Below, in pieces: positions 1 to 7,318 of a stretch of 64,000 bases of DNA. The position numbers and the translations under genes were made by a program. Positions within the stretch are counted from its first letter, which is position 1. Every line of letters starts with the position of its first letter. The stretch is from Pseudomonas sp. HR96 (GTDB lineage Bacteria; Pseudomonadota; Gammaproteobacteria; Pseudomonadales; Pseudomonadaceae): positions 1,843,001 through 1,907,000 of the forward strand of contig NZ_CP139141.1 of assembly GCF_034059295.1 (NCBI RefSeq), read 5' to 3'. Under the pieces are notes generated by a model. The model did not search any database. It worked only from the letters and a program-made list of their open reading frames with translations, and was not told the origin of the DNA.

Positions 1-41
1 CCAATGAGGGTGGCCAGCAGAGACTTGCGCTTGAGTGACAT
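1..41 (-). CDS. N-terminus of an exported protein (partial)
   Basis: Only the first 13 codons are inside the window, running off the left edge. They read MSLKRKSLLATLI, a basic N-terminus running into a hydrophobic stretch, as expected for the start of a signal peptide. Nothing more can be said of its function. It is divergent from the metallopeptidase at 336, so the 294 bp between them should carry both promoters. Confidence 0.5.
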   Translation of the reverse strand, partial: MSLKRKSLLATLI

Positions 42-335
42 TGCAGATACCTCGCTGATGGTCGATGAGCGAGTTATGCTTTTTTGCCACTAGCGCCGTC
101 AAGGAAAGCCGGGCCGCGGCCCATCAAGATTTCAAATGCGCCCATACGATTATTAATGCGACCAACGGTTGTTCTGCCAACTAATTGAATTTATTGGATA
201 AATATTTGATTTTTGGCGATTCGCCAGCACTGGGGCGATCTGTCGCACAAGCGCCCTCGGCCGCTCGATCATGCCGACGGAACTGCCGTCGATGCGTCAT
301 GATCTAGTCTTGGCGAGCACACACGGAGGCCGCCC

Positions 336-1502
336 ATGTACAAGTTTTTCGAACAATTGACCACACGCATCACCGCGCCCTTCATCAAGCCTGAAACCCG
401 CCACAGCAAAGTGTGGGAATGTCAGTGCGGGCAGTCGATTTTCTTCGCCAACAGCCAGTGCCTGGCCTGCAGCTCGATGCTCGGCTACTGGCCGCAGCGC
501 AATGAACTGGCGTCCCTCGACGCCGGGCCGCAGCAGGGCACCTGGCAGCTGCACGCTGCCCCCGAAGCCGGCCTGTTCCGTCGCTGCGCCAACCTGGACA
601 CCCCAGCGGCCTGCAACTGGCTGCTGCCCGCCGACGCCCCCGGCCAGTTGTGCATCGCCTGCAGCCTGAACCACACCATCCCCGACCTCAGCGTGCCGGA
701 AAACCCCGAGCGCTGGCGCAAGGTGGAAACCGCCAAGCGCCGCCTGGTGGCGCAGTTGATCAGCCTCGGCCTGCCGGTGGTGGCCAAGACCGAGAACGAA
801 GCCACGGGCCTGTCGTTCGACTTCATCGGCATCGACCTGGACGGCAACCTGCCCACCACCGGCCACGCCAACGGCCTGATCACCCTGGACATCCGCGAAG
901 CCGACGACGCCTACCGCGAAAAGGTCCGCATCCAGATGCGCGAACCCTACCGCACCTTGCTCGGCCACTTCCGCCACGAAGTCGGCCACTACTACTGGGA
1001 CCGCCTGATCGCCGACAGCCACTGGCTCGGCGAATTTCGCGCGCTGTTCGGCGATGAGCAGCAAAGCTACGCCGAAGCCCTGCAACGCCACTACGACCAA
1101 GGCGCGCCATTGGACTGGAACCAGACGCACGTGAGCGCGTATGCCACCATGCACCCTTGGGAAGACTGGGCCGAGACCTGGGCCCACTACCTGCACATGA
1201 TGGACGCCGTCGACACCGCCCTGGGCTTCGGCATGAGCACCCGGGAAATGGACTTCGACTACACCCCGTTCCCTCTGGAAACCCTCTACGACCCGCAACA
1301 CGCCAGCGGCCCGGCCTTCCTCGCCTTCGTCAACGCCTGGATCGAACTGGCCGGCATGCTCAACGAACTGTCCCGCGCCATGGGCCAGCCGGACTTCTAC
1401 CCGTTCGTTCTGCCGCCCGCCGTGATCGCCAAGCTGCACTTCATCCACCTGGTGATCCAGGAGAAGGGCGGCCGGGCGGACGAGGTGTTGCAGGTGGGGT
1501 GA
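336..1502 (+). CDS. zinc-ribbon putative zinc metallopeptidase (Peptidase_Mx-like)
   Basis: A 388-residue protein. The N-terminus has a small zinc-ribbon pattern, C29-x-C31 and C42-x-x-C45. Further in there is a classic gluzincin HExxH motif, H214-E-V-G-H218, followed by YYWD. This layout matches the bacterial family annotated as zinc-binding metallopeptidase (PF15887 type), common in Pseudomonas and often linked to stress. There is no signal peptide, so the protein is probably cytoplasmic; the substrate is unknown. It appears monocistronic, followed by a repeat-rich gap. The motifs are seen directly; peptidase activity is inferred from the family. Confidence 0.8.
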   Translation: MYKFFEQLTTRITAPFIKPETRHSKVWECQCGQSIFFANSQCLACSSMLGYWPQRNELASLDAGPQQGTWQLHAAPEAGLFRRCANLDTPAACNWLLPADAPGQLCIACSLNHTIPDLSVPENPERWRKVETAKRRLVAQLISLGLPVVAKTENEATGLSFDFIGIDLDGNLPTTGHANGLITLDIREADDAYREKVRIQMREPYRTLLGHFRHEVGHYYWDRLIADSHWLGEFRALFGDEQQSYAEALQRHYDQGAPLDWNQTHVSAYATMHPWEDWAETWAHYLHMMDAVDTALGFGMSTREMDFDYTPFPLETLYDPQHASGPAFLAFVNAWIELAGMLNELSRAMGQPDFYPFVLPPAVIAKLHFIHLVIQEKGGRADEVLQVG

Positions 1503-1816
1503 GGGTCGTTCTGGCCCCTCCCGCCTGTGCGGGGGGGGGGCCAAGGGCGGCTTGATCTGTGGCCCGGCAGGTAATATCTGCCGCGCCCCTCGCCAGCTTC
1601 GCGGGCTGTGGGGCATCCCGGGCCGCTGTAGGAGCCGGCGCAGCTGGCGAAGGCGTCACCTCGGTGGCCTGGTGGATCATCTAACGGTATCGCGGCCCAT
1701 GGCCAGAAAACCTGGCGATCGGGGTTGCCTCGCTCGCCAGCTTCGCCGGCTACATCGGGGGGCAACGTTCCGAACGGCTGCCACGGCGGTGCGGTTTCGC
1801 CCTCTGATCCAGGGCC
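1503..1816. repeat. intergenic gap with degenerate REP fragments
   Basis: No convincing gene lies between the metallopeptidase and the leader of the toxin cassette. The stretch holds short REP-like pieces in both orientations: CTCGCCAGCTTCGCGGGCT at 1589-1607, a reverse-oriented GCAGCTGGCGAAGG form ending at 1653, and CTCGCCAGCTTCGCCGGC from 1733. These resemble the scattered extragenic palindromes of pseudomonads. A G run (1530-1539) lies just after the metallopeptidase stop. Confidence 0.55.
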
Positions 1817-1925
1817 GTGAAATATCAGAAATTTCCACCCGATCAGCCAGAAATTTCCTACATCTTTTCCCATCCCAAGCCCTGCATAGTTCGACCTGCG
1901 CATCCGCTCACAAGGACAACAGGTC
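1817..1925 (+). promoter_or_regulatory. leader of toxin cassette, copy 1 (duplicated at 3822-3930)
   Basis: This block is clearly homologous to 3822-3930, upstream of the second, broken cassette. Each copy has two CAGAAATTTCC-type motifs with a 22-bp period: 1826-1836 and 1848-1858 here. Each is followed by TACATCTTTT and a CCxxGCATAGT element. The ATG lies 63 bp after the TCCTACA in both copies. The 22-bp period, about two helical turns, suggests tandem sites for a DNA-binding protein. The promoter role is inferred. Confidence 0.5.
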
Positions 1926-3290
1926 ATGGACAAGCTCATTTGCTGGTCAGATATAAGCGATTACAAGCTGGAGAATATCGAGTCACCCTTTTTCGCAAGC
2001 TTCAGAGTCGAGGACTATCTCGAGGATGAACTCAGTTATCCCGGACTCGACGCCGAAGACTTTGAGGAGGAGCACGAGATTGGGGAATTCTACCCCCGCA
2101 GTGGTCCGGATGAGCTGGAGGCCGCGCTTGAGTCAGTCGAAGAGGGCAGCTGGCTGCTCGTCACCGACGAGCCCTTTTCACCGCTCAGTGACCCCGACAA
2201 CCTCGCCGACTACCCGCACATCGCCAGAGCCCACCGGCAGCACCACGCGCCGCAAGACCCACCCATGCCCACCTTCACCGACTACGCCCGCCGCCCACCC
2301 CAACCCGTCGGCGCTGACCCTGGTTTCTACGTGGTCCCGCGCACCAGCACGCAGAAGGAGGTGCTCGCGGAGCTCTTCGGCGACCGCGCCACGGACTTCC
2401 TCCGGCCCATGCGCCAGCTGAATTCCGACACTGGCGAAATCAAGGCCGGCGAGATATTCATCCTCACCGACGAGAACAATTTCAACTGCCAATTCGAGAC
2501 GACCAACCTTACTCGCGCCGCGAGCAAGGTGCGCTCAGCGCAACACAACATCGCTCAGGAGGATGCCGAGTTCCAGGTCGACCATCACTCCGCAATCCAG
2601 GACTTCCTCAGCTACGCCTCCACGGGTGTCGGCATCGGCGAAAGCATGATCGCCTACCACCTCAAAGCCATCGAAGGGTTGCTCAAGGAAATCGACGCTT
2701 TACACGTGCGCACCTACGTGATGCACGGCAACCTGCGTAACCCGGCATTCTTCGCCGAGCGCAAGGTCTTGTTCGACAAGCTCGACGCCAGCCTGTCGAA
2801 GCTGGTGCGCAAGGGCATCGGCTTTCCCGACCATCCGGATCTGAAAAAGGCTTTGGGCATCTCCAGCCGCAGCCTGGTCCACCACTGGAAATACGCCGGC
2901 GCCCCGGGGCCAATTCCGGGGTATACCGCGCATTTTGATGGGGTCAGCAGGGCTGCGAAATATCTGAAAGCAGGCGGTTATATTGGCATTGGGTTGGGGG
3001 CTGGCGCGGCTTACATGAACGTCAGGGAAGTATGCCAAGCTGGCGAGACGCAGGAGTGCAAGAAGATTCGTGTTTCTGAGGCGGGTGGCTTTTCAGGAGC
3101 GTTAGGGGGCGCGATGGCCGGGGGTTATTTCGCGGCCAGGGTTGCACCTGCTTGCGTAGTTCTTGGATTTCCAGTGGCCATCGCAGCCTGCGGGATTGCA
3201 TTGGTGGGTGCGGGGTCATTGATAGGCGGAGTAGGTGGCGGCGCAGGCGGCGAATTCATCGCGGATTTTATCTACGAACATACACCATGA
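1926..3290 (+). CDS. putative membrane-acting toxin with Gly-rich C-terminus
   Basis: A 454-residue protein I do not recognise by name. The first 100 residues are strongly acidic. The middle part (about 130-330) is a globular/helical region including GADPGFYVVPRT and a KAGEIFILTD segment. The last 110 residues are dominated by Gly/Ala-rich hydrophobic stretches with glycine-zipper spacing (GIGLGAGAAY, GGFSGALGGAMAGG, GAGSLIGGVGGGAGGEF). The stop overlaps the start of a small membrane protein in an ATGA arrangement, and a decayed second copy follows. Known pore-forming antibacterial effectors such as Tse4 pair Gly-zipper proteins with membrane immunity proteins, so an interbacterial membrane toxin is my inference. 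No VgrG, PAAR or Rhs marker is nearby. Confidence 0.55.
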   Translation: MDKLICWSDISDYKLENIESPFFASFRVEDYLEDELSYPGLDAEDFEEEHEIGEFYPRSGPDELEAALESVEEGSWLLVTDEPFSPLSDPDNLADYPHIARAHRQHHAPQDPPMPTFTDYARRPPQPVGADPGFYVVPRTSTQKEVLAELFGDRATDFLRPMRQLNSDTGEIKAGEIFILTDENNFNCQFETTNLTRAASKVRSAQHNIAQEDAEFQVDHHSAIQDFLSYASTGVGIGESMIAYHLKAIEGLLKEIDALHVRTYVMHGNLRNPAFFAERKVLFDKLDASLSKLVRKGIGFPDHPDLKKALGISSRSLVHHWKYAGAPGPIPGYTAHFDGVSRAAKYLKAGGYIGIGLGAGAAYMNVREVCQAGETQECKKIRVSEAGGFSGALGGAMAGGYFAARVAPACVVLGFPVAIAACGIALVGAGSLIGGVGGGAGGEFIADFIYEHTP

Positions 3291-3661
3291 CTCCGAGAAA
3301 TCTGTTAGGAATTAGTGCCATATTGGTGATGACGGCATTGTTCGTTCATTTGGCTTGGATGCTGTATTGCGCCTACACCAAGCTCGACCCTGTGCTGGAT
3401 CGAATGGAAGAGGCCTCAGGCAAGCGCATGACATCCTTCTATTCCGGACCCAAAGGCCGTTTTCTTTTGCTGCGTGATGTCTCCGTGATTGCTGTCGATC
3501 CTCGGCTTGCATTGAAGCTGGGTCTGGTCACTGAAGCTGAAGTAGGTGCCATTCCCGAGTCGTTTCGCCGACTGTCACGGATTAATCATCGAATCAATGC
3601 GACGGTGTTCATGGCAATGCTTCTCGTGGCAGGTCTTATCTGGACGGGATGGTTCGACTAG
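3287..3661 (+). CDS. putative immunity membrane protein, copy 1
   Basis: A 124-residue protein starting at the ATG at 3287, which overlaps the toxin stop by ATGA and so is probably translationally coupled. Two hydrophobic segments, near residues 6-28 and near the C-terminus (FMAMLLVAGLIWTGW), flank a soluble loop. The loop contains YCAYTKLDPVLD and YSGPKGRFLLL, both conserved in the paralog at 4201-4566. A small two-TM protein coupled to a Gly-zipper toxin fits an inner-membrane immunity protein; that role is inferred from context and duplication, not from a recognised family. Confidence 0.55.
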   Translation: MTPRNLLGISAILVMTALFVHLAWMLYCAYTKLDPVLDRMEEASGKRMTSFYSGPKGRFLLLRDVSVIAVDPRLALKLGLVTEAEVGAIPESFRRLSRINHRINATVFMAMLLVAGLIWTGWFD

Positions 3662-3696
3662 GGCTTTGATGCGCTGGGCGAGTCCGCTGCACCGAG

Positions 3697-3802
3697 AACG
3701 CTCCGGCAGCCTCTCGCGGGCTACGCCCATTCCCATATCGGATCGCGTTCCAAGATGGGAGGGGCTAAGCCCTCAAGAAGCCGTTTTGGCCGGTCAGATC
3801 TG
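3697..3802. repeat. degenerate BIME-like repeat after cassette 1
   Basis: CCTCTCGCGGGCTACGCCCA and a facing GGGAGGGGCTAAGCCCTCAAG form an imperfect inverted pair. The sequence is closely similar to the element at 4613-4711 after cassette 2, so the repeat appears to have been duplicated together with the toxin/immunity unit, or to have mediated its duplication. Confidence 0.6.
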
Positions 3803-3821
3803 AGCGCCTCATTCAAAACCT

Positions 3822-3930
3822 GCGAAATATCAGAAATTTCCACCTGCTCGGCCGGAAATTTCCTACATCTTTTTGCCCCTCAAACCCCGCATAGTCTGGC
3901 CTGGCTATCCGCTGGTGGGAAGAAAGGGGC
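3822..3930 (+). promoter_or_regulatory. leader of toxin cassette, copy 2
   Basis: Homologous to 1817-1925. It has CAGAAATTTCC at 3831-3841 and CGGAAATTTCC at 3853-3863 (the same 22-bp period), then TACATCTTTTT and the GCATAGT element, with the ATG of the toxin remnant at 3931 at the same distance as in copy 1. Its retention upstream of a dead toxin and a live immunity gene suggests it still drives the immunity gene. Confidence 0.5.
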
Positions 3931-4222
3931 ATGGGCAAGTATGAAAAACAGGTGTACAGCAGGCCGCCATGTTGGCATTGGATGGGGGGCGACGGCTTCC
4001 TGCATGAAGGTCGAGGAGGTTTGCCGGGCGGGAGATGCAGGAGTGCAAGACGATACGGGTGACGGAGGCGAGTGGGTTTGCGGGGGCGTTGCGGGGGGGG
4101 AACGGCTGTAGCGGCACGTGCCGCTCAGCTAACTTAGCGGATGGAGTTATCGGCGGCATGGCTGGTGATGAAATCGGCCAAATGATCTACGAGTATATCC
4201 ATGAGCGCGAGACTGATTTTTG
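3931..4222 (+). pseudogene. frameshifted, internally deleted copy of the toxin
   Basis: This is a remnant of a second toxin gene. A start-like MGKYEKQ at 3931 is directly joined to sequence matching only the C-terminal quarter of the intact toxin. One frame reads GRHVGIGWGATASCMKVEEV, matching GGYIGIGLGAGAAYMNVREV. A second frame continues from 4035 as MQECKTIRVTEASGFAGAL, matching TQECKKIRVSEAGGFSGAL. It ends in GGMAGDEIGQMIYEYIHE, matching the toxin C-terminus. So about three quarters of the gene is deleted, a frameshift lies near 4030, and a further part of the Gly-rich region is missing. It ends inside the start of the second immunity gene. Confidence 0.75.
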
Positions 4223-4566
4223 AGCTTATAACAGTTGTTGTCACACTTGCTCTGTTCATTAACGTTCCATGGTTGATGTACTGCGCCTACACAAAACTCG
4301 ACCCGGTTCTGGATGTGATGGAAAAAGTCTCTGGAAGGCGACTGACTCCCATCTATTCCGGCCCGAAAGGTCGCTTCCTGCTGCTCTGCGAAGTCCAGGT
4401 GATAGCCACTGACCCTCGTTACGCCCTGAAGATATATCGGGTGAACGAAGCGGAGGCCGCAGCCATACCGGATGGGTTTCGACGACTGGCCAAGATCAAT
4501 CATCGGTTAATCGGGATTATTAATACTGGGCTGGTGCTGGTCGCCGGCATGAGCTGGTCGGGATGA
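4201..4566 (+). CDS. putative immunity membrane protein, copy 2 (orphan)
   Basis: A 121-residue paralog of the protein at 3287-3661. It shares YCAYTKLDPVLD, YSGPKGRFLLL and the order of two terminal hydrophobic segments. It is intact although the toxin upstream is broken; the first codons overlap the end of the toxin remnant (stop at 4220-4222). Keeping immunity while losing toxin is the pattern expected if neighbours still deploy the cognate toxin. The family is unnamed to me; immunity is inferred. Confidence 0.55.
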   Translation: MSARLIFELITVVVTLALFINVPWLMYCAYTKLDPVLDVMEKVSGRRLTPIYSGPKGRFLLLCEVQVIATDPRYALKIYRVNEAEAAAIPDGFRRLAKINHRLIGIINTGLVLVAGMSWSG

Positions 4567-4612
4567 TTTGAATAAGGTCCCTTCCACCGGTCAAGTCTGC
4601 TCAAACCAAAAC

Positions 4613-4711
4613 CGGCCTGCGGCCTCTCGCGGGCTACGCCCACTCCCACATAGGATTGCGTTCCAAGGTGGGAGGGGGCAAAGCCCCCGAGAGGCCGCCA
4701 GGCCGGTGTGC
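4613..4711. repeat. BIME (paired REP) after cassette 2
   Basis: An inverted pair: CGGCCTGCGGCCTCTCGCGGG faces GGGGGCAAAGCCCCCGAGAGG around a spacer with a CACATAGGATTGCG segment. The right half, GTGGGAGGGGGCAAAGCCCC followed by GAGAGGCCGCCAGGCCGG, recurs at 38611-38700 and 63029-63194. Confidence 0.7.
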
Positions 4712-4724
4712 TGTGGCTTACACG

Positions 4725-4979
4725 TCAACCGGTAGCCAGGCGCTCCTCGATCAACCCCATGACCCCGCACCCATCCTCCAGCAACACTCGGGCCGCATTC
4801 GACACCTGTCGCAGGTCACAGTCGTCTGCGCCCTCCAGACTTGCCAGCAACTGGCGGGCCATACGGAAACGGTGGTCGGCGAAATCAAGCATGTCCGGCA
4901 GGCTGGCTTCAGCGTCGATGTGCAGGATGGCAGGGGAAGAGGAGTCCAGATTCAGCGAAACGTAGCGTGGTTCTTTCAT
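4725..4979 (-). CDS. small conserved pseudomonad protein (DUF3077/DUF6124-like)
   Basis: An 84-residue acidic protein. I place the start at the ATG at 4979 because AAAGGAAT lies nine bases upstream; an in-frame ATG at 5006 has no such site. The sequence contains LHIDAEASLPDMLDFADHRF and RQVSNAARVLLEDGCGVM. It resembles the small DUF3077/DUF6124 proteins abundant in Pseudomonas, whose function is unknown. The family assignment is tentative. It faces the BIME and stands alone. Confidence 0.6.
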   Translation of the reverse strand: MKEPRYVSLNLDSSSPAILHIDAEASLPDMLDFADHRFRMARQLLASLEGADDCDLRQVSNAARVLLEDGCGVMGLIEERLATG

Positions 4980-5199
4980 GGAAGTATTCCTTTCAGGCTC
5001 AGTCATCTCACGCCGCAGCCTGGCTGGATGCTCACCGCCAGAGCGTCACGGTCGTGACCGTTTCCTGTAATTTCGGGCTTCCACCCCCGGCCCAGGCTGC
5101 AAGCCCCGGCATCGGCGACTATACGATTTCCCCGGGGTCTGGTCCAACCCTGACCTCAAGTGCTTGACCCCTATCGAATTTTTTATCTTCACCGATGGG

Positions 5200-5227
5200 T
5201 TGTAAGTTCTTCTGAGACCGGTACAAT
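5200..5227 (+). promoter_or_regulatory. sigma-70 promoter of the SRP RNA gene
   Basis: TTGTAA at 5200-5205 and TACAAT at 5222-5227 are separated by 16 bp and lie about 35 bp upstream of the 4.5S RNA body. This is a good match to a housekeeping promoter placed for a stable RNA. Confidence 0.6.
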
Positions 5228-5261
5228 GGCCCCGCTCGCTGCCAGGCGAGCACTGCGTTAT

Positions 5262-5375
5262 GGTGACCCCATCGGTCCCCCCGCAACGATTACCCGTTAA
5301 CCTGGTCAGGCCCGGAAGGGAGCAGCCACAGCGGGAACATTGTGTGCCGGGGTGTGGCTGGTGGGGTTGCCTCCA
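5262..5375 (+). ncRNA. ffs: signal recognition particle 4.5S RNA
   Basis: The conserved SRP domain IV is visible: GTCAGG, the GGAA tetraloop in GGCCCGGAAGGGAG, and AGCAGCC on the opposite side. The 5' GGTGACCCC pairs with the 3' GGGGTTGCC to close the long hairpin. The 3' stretch GTGTGCCGGGGTGTGGCTGG is typical of the pseudomonad 4.5S RNA. It pairs with Ffh to target nascent membrane proteins. Ends are estimated from pairing. Confidence 0.93.
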
Positions 5376-5528
5376 TCGACTCAAGCGCCAGACGCTTAAC
5401 CTCGTTGTCCTGTCACTGCACTCAACATAATCGATCATTTTGCCTGGCTCACGTCCGTGTGAGGGCGTATCTAATACATCCTCAAGTGACCATGCGGAGT
5501 ATGTTCGAGCGAGACCAAGTCTAGGTAC

Positions 5529-5933
5529 TCACCCCAAAAACGTCTCCGCCGTCACCCCAAACCGCTTCGCCAAATCCTGCACCTGCCGCACACTCAGCTT
5601 GCGCTTACCCGCCAACAACTGCGAAACCGTCGACTGATTCCCCAGCTCTGGCAGGTCTCCTTGCGTCAGCTGATGTTCTTCCATGAACGACCGAAGCACC
5701 TCTATCCCTGAGGCTCGGCGCATCGGGTGCGTGCGCAGGTCGTAGGCCTCGATCAGTAGCGCGATAGCATCTGCCAGACCATCCAGCGGATGGCCGCAAT
5801 CGTACCCCGATATGGCTTGAATCTCGTCCAGCGCCTCTACCAGGGTGTTGTATTGGATTTCGTTGGTGGGTGGGCTCAGCAGCGGAGCCGGATACGGCCA
5901 ATGTTCTTTGGCTTGTTCTACCAGAGCAGACAT
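5529..5933 (-). CDS. higA: HigA-type antitoxin with C-terminal HTH
   Basis: A 134-residue protein. The C-terminal third is an XRE helix-turn-helix (QLTQGDLPELGNQSTVSQLL, then KRKLSVRQVQDLAKRFGVTAETF), the usual layout of HigA antitoxins of the reversed toxin-first operons. The N-terminal part would bind and neutralise the toxin. It follows higB with a 4-bp gap. By analogy it should repress the operon from the palindrome at 6265-6284. Confidence 0.85.
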   Translation of the reverse strand: MSALVEQAKEHWPYPAPLLSPPTNEIQYNTLVEALDEIQAISGYDCGHPLDGLADAIALLIEAYDLRTHPMRRASGIEVLRSFMEEHQLTQGDLPELGNQSTVSQLLAGKRKLSVRQVQDLAKRFGVTAETFLG

Positions 5934-5937
5934 CTGT

Positions 5938-6225
5938 CTATACCTTCCGGTTGTTTCTGTCGTATTGCGCGTGGTTGAGTACGTGCTTTATGAAGACCTG
6001 CTGTGTCGAGTACGCAACCCCGGCAATCAGGCGGATCTTGTTGCCGCCGATATCGAAAACATGGAATTCGCCCACTAGATCGGTTGCGGGAAAAATCGAT
6101 TTCATCTGCGCAAAATTCTGCGGGTTATTCAGTCGGATTTGGTCATCCCAACTGATGAGAGCGGTTGAGCAATAGGGCCATTTCGCCTGAGCCTCCCTGA
6201 TCCGCGCGACCGTGGTCACTCGCAT
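5938..6225 (-). CDS. higB: HigB-type mRNA interferase toxin
   Basis: 95 residues from the ATG at 6225 (MRVTTVARIREAQAKWP). Features typical of the HigB/PF09907 toxin family: a KSIFPATDLVG segment, then FDIGGNKIRLIAGVAYSTQQ and VFIKHVLNHAQYD. Family members cleave mRNA on ribosomes. The toxin-before-antitoxin order is characteristic of hig loci. A longer upstream reading frame exists, but the start at 6225 gives the usual length and conserved N-terminus. Confidence 0.85.
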   Translation of the reverse strand: MRVTTVARIREAQAKWPYCSTALISWDDQIRLNNPQNFAQMKSIFPATDLVGEFHVFDIGGNKIRLIAGVAYSTQQVFIKHVLNHAQYDRNNRKV

Positions 6226-6264
6226 CGACTGCCTCTCTATTTGTTTTTGCAATGACCTGAATGG

Positions 6265-6284
6265 TAGCCCTGCGTGCAGGGCTA
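6265..6284. promoter_or_regulatory. perfect palindrome upstream of higBA, candidate HigA operator
   Basis: TAGCCCTG CGTG CAGGGCTA is an 8-bp perfect inverted repeat with a 4-bp centre, 40 bp upstream of the higB start. TA operons are usually autoregulated at such sites; binding by HigA is inferred. It also lies upstream of the rightward aroD-like gene at 6422, so it could affect that promoter. Confidence 0.5.
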
Positions 6285-6421
6285 TTGCAGATTCGAATAG
6301 TGAGATTTCGTGTGCGGCCTGTGCGATGGCTCTACCACGGGCCTCTTGCCCCCAGTTCTCTGGAACTCCGCCTGCTAATTCCCCCTCCATTGCACATACC
6401 CCAAGCTTCGGAGACCCCCTC

Positions 6422-7315
6422 ATGCAGCGCCGCGAATTTCTCATCAAGACCGGCCTGGCCGCCGCCACCGTCCCGCTCTCCGACGTCCTGCTCGCCGCCC
6501 CCGAACCTGGCCAGCCTGCGCCACCCAACAGCACCCCGCGCGCAACCGCCATCCTGCAGATCAAGGACCTGGAAATCGGCAAGGGCGCGCCGAAGATCAT
6601 CGCCTCGATCACTGCCAGCAGCGCCGACCAGGCGCTGCAGCAGGCCGATGCCATCGCCAGGTCCGGCCAGGTCGACCTGGCCGAGCTGCGTATGGACTAC
6701 CTGCCCAACCCCGGTGACCACGCCGCCATGCTCGACCTCATTGGCCGCGTGACCTACAGCCTGCAAGGCAAGCCGCTGCTGGCGACCTGGCGCAGCCAGC
6801 AGGAGGGTGGCAAGCAGCCGTTGAGCGACGACGAGTATTTCGCGCTGTACCGGGCCATTGTCGAAGGAGCCAGCGTCGATCTGATCGACTTGGAGATGAG
6901 CAAGCCTGAAGCGCAGGTCACCGCGCTGGTGGACGCGGCCCACGGCCGCGATATCGCGGTGATCCTATCCAACCACGACTTCAACGCCACCCCGCAGCAG
7001 GCGGTGATCGTCGAGCGCCTGCGGCGCCAGCAGGCGCTGGGGGCGGATATTCTGAAGATTGCGACCATGCCCAACAGCCCGGCCGACGTGCTGACGTTGA
7101 TGGCGGCCAGCCAAGAGATGTTTACCCGCTACGCCGAGCGGCCCTTGCTGACCATGTCGATGGGGCCGCTGGGGGTCACTTCACGGGTGGCGGGGCAGTT
7201 GACCGGTTCGGCGCTGACCTACGCCAGCGTCGGTCAGGCGTCCGCCCCGGGGCAGTTGCAGGCGGACTCGGTGCGCTCGGTGCTGCAGATCATCGACCAG
7301 GGTTCGCGGGCTTGA
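6422..7315 (+). CDS. exported type I 3-dehydroquinate dehydratase
   Basis: 297 residues. The N-terminus QRREFLIKTGLAAATVPL is a Tat-type signal, so the enzyme is likely exported folded. The mature part is a type I (AroD/QuiB) dehydroquinase barrel: LAELRMDYL with the substrate-binding Glu and Arg, SNHDF with catalytic H185, and ADILKIATMP with the Schiff-base lysine K212. It would turn 3-dehydroquinate into 3-dehydroshikimate. Periplasmic location suggests a catabolic role with a membrane quinate dehydrogenase rather than aromatic biosynthesis. It is convergent with the EthD gene, 3 bp apart. Domain and residues are seen; the role is inferred. Confidence 0.85.
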   Translation: MQRREFLIKTGLAAATVPLSDVLLAAPEPGQPAPPNSTPRATAILQIKDLEIGKGAPKIIASITASSADQALQQADAIARSGQVDLAELRMDYLPNPGDHAAMLDLIGRVTYSLQGKPLLATWRSQQEGGKQPLSDDEYFALYRAIVEGASVDLIDLEMSKPEAQVTALVDAAHGRDIAVILSNHDFNATPQQAVIVERLRRQQALGADILKIATMPNSPADVLTLMAASQEMFTRYAERPLLTMSMGPLGVTSRVAGQLTGSALTYASVGQASAPGQLQADSVRSVLQIIDQGSRA

Positions 7316-7318
7316 GCT

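Noticed and set aside
4035..4222. Independent 62-residue gene
   Set aside because: It aligns with the C-terminus of the toxin at 1926-3290 and is best read as part of the frameshifted remnant.
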